Shown here one piece after another: positions 51,302 to 61,300 of a stretch of DNA of 64,000 nucleotides; the stretch's first letter is position 1, and each line of letters starts with the position of its first letter. The DNA is from Sunxiuqinia rutila (lineage in GTDB: Bacteria; Bacteroidota; Bacteroidia; Bacteroidales; Prolixibacteraceae). Location: positions 62,001-126,000 of the forward strand of contig NZ_JBNGOT010000004.1 in the NCBI RefSeq assembly GCF_050589705.1, read 5' to 3'. The notes beneath the pieces were generated by a model. The model saw only the letters and a program-made list of their open reading frames with translations, was not told the origin of the DNA and did not search any database. A program made the translations under genes and the position numbers.

Positions 51302-52720
51302 ATGCACATCCATTTTATAGCCATTGGCGGAAGCGCCATGCACAACCTGGCCATTGCCCTTCACAAAAAAGGATACCAAATTACCGGAAGCGATGATGAA
51401 ATTTTTGAACCATCGCGCAGCCGGCTCGACAGCTACGGCTTGCTTCCTCAGCAACAAGGCTGGCAACCGGAGCTGATCACCGATCAAATTGATGCCATTA
51501 TTCTGGGCATGCACGCTCATCCCGATAATCCGGAGCTGAAAAGAGCGCAGGAACTCGGACTAAAAATCTATTCGTACCCCGAATACCTGTACGAACAAAC
51601 CAAAGATAAAACCCGCGTAGTGATTGGCGGCTCGCATGGAAAAACAAGCATCACCTCCATGGTTATGCATGTGCTGAAAAGCAACCAGATTGATTTCGAC
51701 TATATGGTTGGTGCCAAACTGGATGGTTTTGAAACCATGGTTTCGCTGAAAAAAGAAACCCGGATTGCCGTGTTTGAAGGCGATGAATACTTGTCGTCCC
51801 CCATCGACCGGCGCCCCAAGTTTCATTTGTACCATCCCCACATTGCTTTGCTCAGTGGCATTGCCTGGGATCACATCAACGTGTTTCCAACCTTTGACAA
51901 TTACGTGGAGCAGTTTCGCATTTTCGCCAGCCAGGTCGAAGAAAATGGTTCGCTCATTTATTTTGAAGGCGACGAAAACCTGCAACAAATTGCCCGGCAA
52001 GTGCGGCAGGATGTAACTGCCATTGGCTACCGCGAGCATGAATCGACTGTTGAAGATGGCGTGACCTACCTGAATTATGGCGACCGACGCATCCGCTTGC
52101 AGGTGTTTGGCGACCATAACCTGCAAAACATTGCCGGCGCTAAACACATTTGCGATCAACTGGGGCTGACTGATGAGCAATTTTACCGGGCGATGACCTC
52201 GTTTAAAGGAGCAGCCCGCCGGCTTGAAACGCTTGCCGAAACCAACAACTGCACGGTATTTTACGACTTTGCCCATTCGCCCTCGAAGTTGAAAGCCACC
52301 ACGGCAGCGGTAAAAAAACAGTTCAGCAACCGAAAACTGGTTGCCGTCATGGAATTACATACTTACAGCTCGCTCAAAAAAGAATTTCTGCCCCAATACC
52401 AGGGCTGCATGGACGAAGCCGATGAAGCCTATGTTTTCTTCAATCCCAAAACCATTGCGCACAAGCGGCTAGCTCCTATTTCGGAAGAAGAGGTGGCCGG
52501 TGCTTTTGCTTCCGAAGGCTTGCAGGTATTTACCGATCCGGAAGCCTTGTTACAGCAACTACGCGAAAAAGACTGGGAGCATCAAAATCTGCTGATCATG
52601 ACCTCCGGCAATTTCTCCGGACAAGACCTGAAAGCATTGGCCATTGAAGTGACGGGTAACCCGGTTCGGTTTCAACAACAGAATAACTGGCTGAAACATC
52701 CGGATGGCATGATAAGCTAA
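51302..52720 (+). CDS. mpl: Mpl-type Mur ligase (UDP-MurNAc:tripeptide ligase)
   Basis: About 472 aa. The N-terminal HIHFIAIGGSAMHNLAIALHKKGYQITGSDD is the MurC/Mpl UDP-substrate domain. The ATP loop GGSHGKTSITS is near 110, followed by the central EGDEYLSSP and FDYAHSP-like FYDFAHSPSKL. Mpl recycles peptidoglycan by ligating the murein tripeptide to UDP-MurNAc; MurC would be the closest alternative. The ATG at 51302 gives the family N-terminus; an upstream in-frame ATG at 51284 adds six residues. Followed 14 nt later by a dipeptidase gene, consistent with peptide recycling. Confidence 0.85.
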   Translation: MHIHFIAIGGSAMHNLAIALHKKGYQITGSDDEIFEPSRSRLDSYGLLPQQQGWQPELITDQIDAIILGMHAHPDNPELKRAQELGLKIYSYPEYLYEQTKDKTRVVIGGSHGKTSITSMVMHVLKSNQIDFDYMVGAKLDGFETMVSLKKETRIAVFEGDEYLSSPIDRRPKFHLYHPHIALLSGIAWDHINVFPTFDNYVEQFRIFASQVEENGSLIYFEGDENLQQIARQVRQDVTAIGYREHESTVEDGVTYLNYGDRRIRLQVFGDHNLQNIAGAKHICDQLGLTDEQFYRAMTSFKGAARRLETLAETNNCTVFYDFAHSPSKLKATTAAVKKQFSNRKLVAVMELHTYSSLKKEFLPQYQGCMDEADEAYVFFNPKTIAHKRLAPISEEEVAGAFASEGLQVFTDPEALLQQLREKDWEHQNLLIMTSGNFSGQDLKALAIEVTGNPVRFQQQNNWLKHPDGMIS

Positions 52721-52734
52721 AAAACAGGAATCCC

Positions 52735-53967
52735 ATGAAGCACCTTCTACTAGCCGCACTCTGCATCCTTCTTTGGTTGCCAGGAAAAGCAACAGAAAAA
52801 GACCAACGCCTGTGGAAAAAAGCCCTGCGCATTCACGAACGTGTGTTAACCATCGACACCCATTGCGACACGCCCATGGAAATGCTCAAGCCGGGCTTCA
52901 ACCTGGGAGAACAACATGAAAGTCCGGAAAGCCGGGTCGATTTGCCCCGCATGAAAGCAGGCGGACTGGATGTTCTGTTTTTTGCCGTGTATACCGACCA
53001 AAGACCTCGGACGGCTGACAATTACAGGCAAAGCTACCAGCTGGCTCACCAAATGCTGGATTCGATCCATGCTGCTGTCATCCGGCATGCCGACCAGGCC
53101 ATGCTGGCCTCCACAGCCAGTCACGCGGGACAAATAGCCCAAACCGGCAAACGTGCCATCTTCATTGGTCTGGAGAATGGCTTTCCCTTGGCCCAAAAGC
53201 TCGACCGGGTACAGGAATTTTACAGTCGTGGAGTTCGCTACATCACCCTGTGCCACTCGTTTCACAACGACATCTGCGACTCGTCCAGCGATGCTGCTGA
53301 GCCGGAGCACAACGGCGTTAGCGACTTCGGGCGCATGGTCATTCATGAAATGAACCGGCTGGGCATGATGGTCGATGTTTCTCACCTGTCGGATGCCTCT
53401 TTTTTTGATGTGATGAACATGAGCCAGGCACCGGTAATCGCCTCACACAGCAGTGTTCGGGCTATTTGCAAACACGACCGAAACATGAGCGATGAGATGA
53501 TCAAAAAGTTAGCGGAGGAAGGTGGCGTCATTCAAATCTGCCTGCTCGACGACTACGTGAAAGAGCCGGATACCACCACCCAACGCTACGCCATCCAAAG
53601 CCAGCTCATGCACACTTACCGCACCGAGTATCATGCCATGAACAAAGCGGAGAGGGCAGCTTTAAACCAGGAATGGGTTGACATGCAGAAAAACTATCCC
53701 AAACAGCTACCGACCGTTAGCGATTTGGTTGACCACATTGACCATGTGGTGAACCTAGTGGGTGCAGACTACGTGGGAATAGGCAGTGATTTTGACGGAG
53801 GAGGTGGCCTGGCCGACTGTGCCGATGTCAGTGAGTTTCCAAACATTACCTATGAATTGTTGAAACGCGGCTACTCCAAACGGGACATTCAAAAGATTTG
53901 GGGAGGAAACCTGATCCGTGTTTTCAGGGAAGTGGAAAGAACCGCGGCAAAACTGTCGAAGAACTAA
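52735..53967 (+). CDS. Exported membrane dipeptidase (peptidase M19)
   Basis: 410 aa. Signal peptide 1-20 (LLLWLPGKAT). Zinc-site motif TIDTHCDTPMEML (near 38-50) and HSFHNDICDSS, ASHSSVRAICKHDRN, and YVGIGSDFDGGGGLADC are the renal-dipeptidase signatures. It cleaves dipeptides, including D-residue types in some members, in the periplasm. Lies 14 nt after the Mur ligase, so probably one cell-wall peptide recycling transcript. Confidence 0.94.
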   Translation: MKHLLLAALCILLWLPGKATEKDQRLWKKALRIHERVLTIDTHCDTPMEMLKPGFNLGEQHESPESRVDLPRMKAGGLDVLFFAVYTDQRPRTADNYRQSYQLAHQMLDSIHAAVIRHADQAMLASTASHAGQIAQTGKRAIFIGLENGFPLAQKLDRVQEFYSRGVRYITLCHSFHNDICDSSSDAAEPEHNGVSDFGRMVIHEMNRLGMMVDVSHLSDASFFDVMNMSQAPVIASHSSVRAICKHDRNMSDEMIKKLAEEGGVIQICLLDDYVKEPDTTTQRYAIQSQLMHTYRTEYHAMNKAERAALNQEWVDMQKNYPKQLPTVSDLVDHIDHVVNLVGADYVGIGSDFDGGGGLADCADVSEFPNITYELLKRGYSKRDIQKIWGGNLIRVFREVERTAAKLSKN

Positions 53968-54099
53968 AAAAACAGGCACGCACTGGATTGACTCCTGATA
54001 AAACTGGCGCGAAATACACTAAACCGCAGCCAAACAAGCTTTAACCGCAGCGAACAGCATCCTACCTGAGCGGAGCGTTAAAATCCGCGGCGAAATGGC

Positions 54100-54314
54100 A
54101 TTCGACCAGGTTGAATCGCATTCCGCGCTGGTTTTTGGCATTCCGCGCTGGTTTTTTCCTGTCCCGCCCTCGTTTTTCGCATTCCGCTCCGGTTTTTCCT
54201 GTTCCGCCCTCGTATTTTGCATTCCGCCTTGGTTTTTCGCATTCCGCGCTGGTTTTTCGCGTTTCGCCTTGGTTTTTCGCATTCCGCGCTGGTTTTTCGC
54301 GTTTCGCCTTGGTT
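54100..54314. repeat. 20-bp tandem repeat (minisatellite), about 11 units
   Basis: Successive units begin at 54100, 54120, 54140 ... 54300, exactly 20 nt apart without slippage. The consensus is attccgcgctggtttttcgc; variants gtttcgccttggtttttcgc and gttccgccctcgtattttgc alternate with it, and the first and last units are degenerate. Identical pairs (54240-54279 and 54280-54314, two-unit blocks) show recent duplication. The period is not a multiple of three, so it is not a coding repeat. Confidence 0.9.
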
Positions 54315-54413
54315 GTATTCAGGCTTTTCCTCCTTTTTTGCTTTCCAAAACGGTTTTGCCCATTTTTGAACAATTAAATTGGACACATTCGGCAAAGATC
54401 AAGCAGCTTTTTA

Positions 54414-54421
54414 TAGATTTG
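54414..54421 (+). promoter_or_regulatory. Candidate -7 box for the LamG/SARP-like regulator
   Basis: TAGATTTG, 14 nt before the TTG start at 54435. If used, the mRNA leader would be only a few nucleotides. Confidence 0.45.
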
Positions 54422-54434
54422 TAGGAATGACCAA

Positions 54435-56750
54435 TTGAATATTTTCTTGACACCTAAATATTATAAATACGATCTAATCTTTGCTTTACTGCTATGCCTG
54501 CTAAGTGGCTCTGCACAAACCCAAACCGTGTGGTACCACGAAATGCCGGACAGTACACGCACAGCCATTCGACTGCAAGCACACCTGCTGATTCAGTTCA
54601 ATGAATTGAGCGATTCGGAGCTTAACGCGCTGAAGCAAATGGCGCTTCCTCTGGCTTTTTTCGCCGAAGATTTAGAAAGCCCGGAACGTCAACGCAAACT
54701 AAACAGGTTGACGGGTCAACAAACCCATATTCCGGTGATCACCAACACTGAAAAAGAACCAATTTTCCAAGCCAGCAAACCCTTGGTGCTGATAAAACCG
54801 CAGGAATTTGACCGGGTCAGGCTCGACCAGCAGGTGAACGACAGCTTATTCAGCCATTCCTTGTTCAGCCTCAACGAGCTGCTTTTCGTAGAACCGGGCA
54901 ACACCGCAAACAAGGCCGAGCGGCTGATGGCGCTTTGGAGCCAATCCGGAAAGCTCCCCAATTTCATCCTCCCCGACTACAACAACCTTACAGCCTCTGC
55001 CCAATGGGTGCAGTCGCTCAATGCCACCGGGCAATTTGTGGGCATGGTTTCCTCCAATGGCAAACTACTTGAAAAAGTTTCCTGGAAAGCCTATCCCAAC
55101 CGTCAAAGCAATGGCTATTTCTGTTTCCCGCTGATGCCGGGCAGCCTGGAACCATTTATTCCACACAAGGCTGGCTACCGCTTTTCCCCCGACATCATGT
55201 ACGATTCGCCTGCCAACAGAGGCTACCTGAAAGAATTTAAAGCTGTTAACCTGAGCCCCGACTTTGAGTTGACTGACCATTTTGTGTTCGATAAGAAACC
55301 GCTCAACTTACTACGTAACAATGAGCAGGAAATCATCAACAACGAAGTTGAATTCATCACCGACAGCAAAAGAGGAAACTGTGCCTGGTTTCCGGGCAGG
55401 GCTTACCTGGATGGTGGCATCCAGAGCAAAGAAAGCCTCCACCCCAATTTCAGCATAACGGCCTGGATTAAACCCACCCAGCTAAATGCCAACAACAGCA
55501 TTCTGGGTAAAGGGCGTGATTTTGTGCTGAAGCTTCACAACGGGAAGCTCACCTACACCATGCAAGGAATTAAGGATTATATTTCCACTTCATCGGAGGT
55601 GCCTACCAACGAATGGACCTTTATCTCAGTGGTCCACTCGGCCTATGAAAACCAGATTCGTTTTTACCTCAATGGCGAACTCACCGACCAGGTCGGCTTG
55701 ATCACCCCCTATACCGAATCGGACTATACCTTGCTGATTGGGAGTAATTTGTGGGAAGAGTTTTTTGTCGGTTATATGGACGAGATCAAAATCTGGAGCC
55801 GTGAACTGAATGAAGATGAAATTCGCCTGCAGTACCAACAGTCCGTCAACCTGGATGAACAACGAGCCGGATTCTGGGCCTGGCTGGTCATTCCACTTTT
55901 GGTGCTGATTCCTGGCCTCCTGGCATTCCGAAAAAGAAAACCGAAGCCAGCACCGGCAGTGACGAAAAAAGAAGAAAAGAACAACAAGCCAGTGCTTAAC
56001 CACGAACAAATCTACTGTTTAGGCGGGCTTAAAGTCATCAATCCCGAAGGGGTGGATGTCAGCCAAAAGTTTTCACCTAAAATCAAACAGTTGTTTGTGC
56101 TGGTGCTTCTGAATAGTGTAAACGGGCACCGTGGAATCTCAACCAGCGAACTGTCCGGAATTTTGTGGCCCGGCATGAGCACACAAAAAGCCAAAAACAC
56201 ACGGGGCACAAACATTCAAAACCTGAAAGCGGCCTTGGCCTCCTGTCCGGGTATCAACCTGGTATTTAAAGACCGGCTTTGGCAAATTGAACTCAGCGAC
56301 TCCTGCTACTCCGAATACTGCGATATTCTTAGCAAGCTTAGCTTGGTGGAGAGCCAGCCAGATGGTCCGAATGCCAAGAAAGCGCTCCCCGAACTGCTGG
56401 ACATCCTGAGCCGCGGAACACTTTTACCCGACATGTCAGAATCCTGGCTCGATCCGTACATCAGCAAAATGAGTGACCGGATCATTGAAATGGGGCTTAG
56501 CCTGTTCGAATCGCTTGATGAAAAGCAAGATTCGTCGTCCCTCTACGCCTTGGCAGAAGTTGTCAGCCTGAATGACCCGCTGAACGAACCGGCCCTTCGC
56601 AAAAAATTGCAACTTTTAACCAACCAGGGGAAACTCAGCCTGGCGCATTCGGTCTACGACCACTTCATCAAAGTGTACCAGGAAATGTACCAGGAGAACT
56701 ATCCGGTCAACTTCAAAAGCCTCACTGTTGAAAATAGCAACACCGAATAA
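54435..56750 (+). CDS. Membrane-spanning regulator: LamG-like sensor outside, SARP-like domain inside
   Basis: 771 aa. A signal/anchor segment lies at residues 13-28. The exported part contains an N-terminal domain of unknown fold and a LamG/concanavalin-like domain (about 316-470: YLDGGIQSKESLHPNFSITAWI, RFYLNGELTDQ, YMDEIKIWSRELNEDEI). One transmembrane helix lies at about 476-500. The cytoplasmic part (about 525-771) has a winged-helix-like segment (GISTSELSGILWPGMSTQKAKNTRGTNIQNLK) and a helical BTAD-like tail, as in SARP regulators. It probably senses a glycan and controls the neighbouring oxidoreductase/DUF1080 genes (inference). No ATG is near; TTG at 54435 is the only start that keeps the signal segment. 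Confidence 0.75.
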   Translation: MNIFLTPKYYKYDLIFALLLCLLSGSAQTQTVWYHEMPDSTRTAIRLQAHLLIQFNELSDSELNALKQMALPLAFFAEDLESPERQRKLNRLTGQQTHIPVITNTEKEPIFQASKPLVLIKPQEFDRVRLDQQVNDSLFSHSLFSLNELLFVEPGNTANKAERLMALWSQSGKLPNFILPDYNNLTASAQWVQSLNATGQFVGMVSSNGKLLEKVSWKAYPNRQSNGYFCFPLMPGSLEPFIPHKAGYRFSPDIMYDSPANRGYLKEFKAVNLSPDFELTDHFVFDKKPLNLLRNNEQEIINNEVEFITDSKRGNCAWFPGRAYLDGGIQSKESLHPNFSITAWIKPTQLNANNSILGKGRDFVLKLHNGKLTYTMQGIKDYISTSSEVPTNEWTFISVVHSAYENQIRFYLNGELTDQVGLITPYTESDYTLLIGSNLWEEFFVGYMDEIKIWSRELNEDEIRLQYQQSVNLDEQRAGFWAWLVIPLLVLIPGLLAFRKRKPKPAPAVTKKEEKNNKPVLNHEQIYCLGGLKVINPEGVDVSQKFSPKIKQLFVLVLLNSVNGHRGISTSELSGILWPGMSTQKAKNTRGTNIQNLKAALASCPGINLVFKDRLWQIELSDSCYSEYCDILSKLSLVESQPDGPNAKKALPELLDILSRGTLLPDMSESWLDPYISKMSDRIIEMGLSLFESLDEKQDSSSLYALAEVVSLNDPLNEPALRKKLQLLTNQGKLSLAHSVYDHFIKVYQEMYQENYPVNFKSLTVENSNTE

Positions 56751-57019
56751 GTCGCTTTCCGGTCTTCCGGAGCAAAGCAAACGGCCAGGCATATTGGCCA
56801 ATTTTTCAGCAAAAACCGACTTGTCCGCCTCAAAAAACAGGAGCGCCAAGACCTGTCGTGTCCTTTCAAGAAGCTCCGGCTAAAAAATAAAAAAACGCCT
56901 GCTTCCCTTTTTTTATCGGGCATTACCCCATTTGTTACCCCTGGCATTATACCCCGGTGTCTTTCTTTGTGTGGTTCCAATTCATATAATATCGAATCAC
57001 TACTAAATCCATTAATACA

Positions 57020-58288
57020 ATGAACAAGAAAATGAACAACCGCCGCGATTTCCTGAAAAAATCGTTGATCGCAGCCGCGGGCGTAACAATTATCCCAAGA
57101 CACGTTATGGGTGGACCAGGCTTCCTGGCTCCCAGTGATCAATTGACCAAAGCCATTATTGGTGTGGGTGGAATGGGAAGAGGACACATCCCCTACGAAG
57201 GCACACGCCTTCTGGCCGTTTGCGATGTGGACAAAAATCACCTCAAGCAAACCCTCGACATGGTAAAACCTGAAGTACAGGGTTACCACGACTTCCGGGA
57301 AGTGTTACAACGCCCTGACATTGACATTGTGCACATTGCCACACCTCCACACTGGCACGGTATCATGTCGGTGATGGCTGCTCAGGCCGGTAAGGATGTT
57401 TGGTGCGAAAAGCCCATGACCCGTACCATTGGAGAAGGAAAGCGCGTGGTGGAAGCCATCAACGCTACTGGAAAAATGTTCCGCTTAAATACCTGGTTCC
57501 GTTTCAAAGACAACTTCTACGGATTGGGCACACCGGTAAAACCAATCAAGAAAGCGGTGGAAAGCGGTGTATTAGGCTGGCCGTTGAAAGTAACCATCAG
57601 CGGAGTAACCGGTTTCAACTGGAAATTCTACTGGGTAGGAAAAACCAACCTGGCACCACAACCGGTACCTCAGGAGTTGGATTACGACATGTGGTTAGGA
57701 CCTGCTCCGGAAAAACCCTACAACGCACACCGCGTACATCAAACATTCCGTGGATACTGGGATTACGATGGTGGTGGTCTGGGCGACATGGGACAACACT
57801 ACATCGACCCGGTTCAATACTTCCTGGGTAAAGACAACACCAGCCCGGTAAAAGTTGAAGTGGATGCCCCACAACAACACGACGATGCCATTGGTACCTG
57901 GCGGAAAATTACCTACACCTACGAAGATGGCTGCCAGATTATCCTGGACGGCGAAAACAAAGATAAAAATGCCGCTTACATTGAAGGTCCCAACGGAAAA
58001 ATCTTCAATGGATTTAAATCCGACATTCCAAATTTGAAAGCGCTGATCGACAGCATGCCAGATCCAGAACCTCAAATTACCACGTTCAGCGAATCGGTAC
58101 GCACCCGTCAGAAATTTGCACTAAACGAAGAAAACGGACACCGTTCAGCAACCATTGTTAATATGGGACTGATTGCCCTTCGCCTGGGAAGAACCCTGGA
58201 GTTCGATCCGGTAAATCAGGTATTCATCAACGATGATGAAGCCAACCGACTGATCAACCAACCCATGCGTGGTGAATGGCAGATTTGA
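57020..58288 (+). CDS. Tat-exported Gfo/Idh/MocA oxidoreductase
   Basis: 422 aa. NNRRDFLKKSLIAAAG (residues 6-21) is a twin-arginine signal. The NAD(P) fold follows with AIIGVGGMGRGHIPYEGTRLLAVCDVD, then the catalytic-side EKPMTRTIGEG (the EKP motif, K at about 132) and a C-terminal sheet domain with YWDYDGGGLGDMGQHYIDP. Exported Gfo/Idh enzymes of Bacteroidota oxidise sugar hydroxyls (for example to 3-keto sugars), using a tightly bound cofactor. The DUF1080 gene 69 nt downstream fits that: oxidation followed by hydrolysis of the keto-glycoside. Confidence 0.9.
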   Translation: MNKKMNNRRDFLKKSLIAAAGVTIIPRHVMGGPGFLAPSDQLTKAIIGVGGMGRGHIPYEGTRLLAVCDVDKNHLKQTLDMVKPEVQGYHDFREVLQRPDIDIVHIATPPHWHGIMSVMAAQAGKDVWCEKPMTRTIGEGKRVVEAINATGKMFRLNTWFRFKDNFYGLGTPVKPIKKAVESGVLGWPLKVTISGVTGFNWKFYWVGKTNLAPQPVPQELDYDMWLGPAPEKPYNAHRVHQTFRGYWDYDGGGLGDMGQHYIDPVQYFLGKDNTSPVKVEVDAPQQHDDAIGTWRKITYTYEDGCQIILDGENKDKNAAYIEGPNGKIFNGFKSDIPNLKALIDSMPDPEPQITTFSESVRTRQKFALNEENGHRSATIVNMGLIALRLGRTLEFDPVNQVFINDDEANRLINQPMRGEWQI

Positions 58289-58357
58289 AATCGGTAAACG
58301 AACAAAATCAACAGAAACACAAAATTACTTGGATTTAAAACGAAAATTTAAAACGGA

Positions 58358-61300
58358 ATGAACCACTTAAAAAATATACTTACAACCTTATTGATAAGCT
58401 TGATGCTTATCCCGGCTTTTGCGCAGGACAGGCGGACGCTGGAAACCAAGGTCGCTGATATTCTAGCGCGCTTTCCCGCCGAAAACAGCCAGGAAACATC
58501 AACGTTAACTCAACAAATCATTGCTTTGAATTCGGAAGGGATTGCCAGCTTTTGCGACATGATTATTCCTCCCGGAACCGGAAATGACACCCAGGCTCGC
58601 TACGCCATTACCAGCCTGGCCAAATTGCCGGTAAAAGCAGGTTCGGCCGAGAGCAAACTAATTGAGGAAAACCTGATCAAAGCCTTGGAAAAAGCCAACG
58701 ACAACGAAGTAAAAGCTTTCTTCATGCGCCAGCTGGCTTATTGCGGACAAGAAGCAACGGTTGATGCCGTGAGCCAATACCTGAATCATAAAACACTGGC
58801 TTCACCAGCTATTTCAACGCTTACCAGCATTGGAACAGACGAAGCGGCTGCCCTGATTCTTCAAGCAGCTCCAAACCAAAGTGGCGAGCAGCAAGTTGAA
58901 TTCATCAAAGCACTGGGAGTATTAAACTACCAACCCGCCGAAGCGTTTTTGATTGGCCTGGCCGAATCAGCCAGCGGCGAACCGCTTAAACAAACCTATG
59001 CTGCCTTGGCACGCATTGGAGGAGAAGCTTCAGCCAAAACCTTCAGCGCAGCAGCCAAAAAAGTATCGTTTGCCCCGGATGAAACTGAAACCATGCTTTC
59101 GTACCTGGAATATACCTGCAACCTAAGATTGAATGGCCATACTAAATTAAGCAACAAGCTGGCTGCAACTGCGCTCAAAAAATTCAAAGAGCAGGATCAA
59201 TTGCATTACCGTTCGGCTGCCTTAAAAACATTGCGCGCCAATCAAGGGGAAGCTGCCTTAAAACTGTTGGCTAAAGAATTCAAAAATGAGGACAAAGCCT
59301 ACCGCATGGCGGTATTGACTTTTGCCCAGCAAGGAATCACCGAAGCTGAGGTGAACCAATGGGTAGCCTTATTCCCAAAACAATCAGCTGAGCAACAAAC
59401 GGAACTGCTTTACGTTTTGGCACATCGTCCGGAAGCCAGCGTCCTGAACCAGGTTATTTTGCCATCATTGGCTTCAGACAACCAAGCGGTTCGCCAGGAA
59501 GCAGCTTTGGCATTAGCTATCAACCAACAAGCCGAGTCCATCCCTACGCTTTTGGGGCAGCTGAAAAAAGCCACTGACAAAGCAGAATTGGCAGCGATTA
59601 AGAAAGCCTTGCTTTCAGCTACTTCTGTAGACGACTGCAACCAATTGGCTGCTCAACTGAATGAGCAAAGTGCCGATGCGCAGGTTGTCCTGATCGAAGT
59701 GCTGGCAGCTCGTCGTGCCCATAATTATTTCAACCAGGTTGAAGCGCTTTGCAAAAGTTCTGACAACCAGGTTAGCCAAGCCGCTTACCAAGCCTTGGCT
59801 CGGGTAGCTCAAGCTGAAAATACAAACAGCCTGCTCAGCCTGTTGCAACAAACTTCTTCGGCCGACGGTATCAACGCGGTACAACAAGCATTGATTGCCC
59901 TGTACAACTCGACAGATGCTCCTGCTGTTTCGCTTGTTTTGAATGAAATGAAAGCCGGAAAACAGACCGAAAAACTGGTTCCTGTTCTGCCTTTCCTGAA
60001 TGACCAAAACGCGCTGAACAGTGTGGTTTCTTTGCTGAAAGACGGCAATAGCAGCGAGCAGAAAGCAGCTTTCAAAGCACTGACCAACTGGTCTGACGCT
60101 TCAGCCCTGCCAGCGCTTTTCAATGTATTCAGCGACAATTCAAAAGCGGCCTTCAAACAAGAAGCACTTGCTGCCTTTTTGAAATTAACCAGCCAAGCCA
60201 ACATTCCAGCCGATCAAAAATTGTTGTGGTTGGATAAAGTGATGCCCAAGTGTACCACTGACGCCGAAAAACAACAAGTTATCCGCGCAGCCGGAAATGT
60301 GAAAACATTCTTGTCACTGGTATTCGTAGCCAACTACCTGGACAACGAAGCTCTGAGTGGAGCTGCTGCAAGCGCTGCCATGAAAATTGCCCTTCCAACA
60401 CCTGGCGAACAAAACGGATTAACCGGAACGTTTGTCCGTGAAACACTGACCAAGGTTAAAGCTAAAATTTCAGGGGCCGACAGCCAGTACTTCAAAATTG
60501 ACATTCAGGAGTATTTGGACAAGATGCCACAAGAAACCGGCTATGTTTCTTTGTTCAACGGCAAAGATTTGAGTGGCTGGCAAGGATTGGTAAAAAACCC
60601 AATTGCAAGAGCCAAAATGTCGGAGAAAGAGCTGGCTGCTGCACAAGTTAAAGCCAACACCCGCATGCACGAAAACTGGTCGGTAAAAGACAACATGATT
60701 GTTTTTGACGGTAAAGGCGACAACCTGTGTACGGTTAAAAACTACGGCGATTTCGAAATGATCGTTGACTGGAGAATTACCAAAGAGGGCGACTCCGGTA
60801 TTTACCTGCGTGGCACCCCACAAGTTCAAATCTGGGATACTTCCTTGGTAAAAGTTGGCGCTCAGGTAGGCTCAGGCGGACTTTACAACAACACCAAGCA
60901 CCGCAGCACCCCATTGGTCGTAGCCGACAACCCGGTTGGTGACTGGAATACTTTCCGCATTAAAATGGTAGGTGATAAAGTAACTGTTTACCTGAATGGT
61001 GTTCTGGTTGTAGACAATGTAACCATGGAGAACTACTGGGATCGCAGCTTACCTATTTTCAGCGAAGGTCCGATTGAACTGCAGGCCCACGGTAATGACC
61101 TGACTTTCCGCAACGTTTATGTTCGTGAGTTGAATGCAGAAACTCCGGGTATAACAGAAGCTGAAAAAGCCGAAGGTTTTGTATCGCTGTTCAACGGCAA
61201 AGACCTGAACAACTGGGTTGGCAATAAAACAGACTACCTGGCTGAAGATGGCGTATTGGTTGTTCGTCCGGCAGAGGGTGGCCATGGCAACCTGTACACT

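Larger units (their letters stand above)
53968..54434. other. 467-nt intergenic region with minisatellite
   Basis: Contains no credible gene; the many overlapping open frames here are by-products of the repeat. It holds the 20-bp tandem repeat (54100-54314) and, at its right end, a TAGATTTG box (54414-54421). Confidence 0.7.

Noticed and set aside
54100..54314. Possible CRISPR array
   Set aside because: Units follow each other directly at 20-nt intervals with no unique spacers, and no cas gene is in the window.
54019..54424. Five overlapping open reading frames on both strands, with repetitive Arg/Lys/Asn/Cys or Phe-rich products
   Set aside because: They arise because a 20-bp repeat without stop codons is open in nearly every frame. 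A period that is not a multiple of three changes frame each unit, so no protein repeat is under selection.
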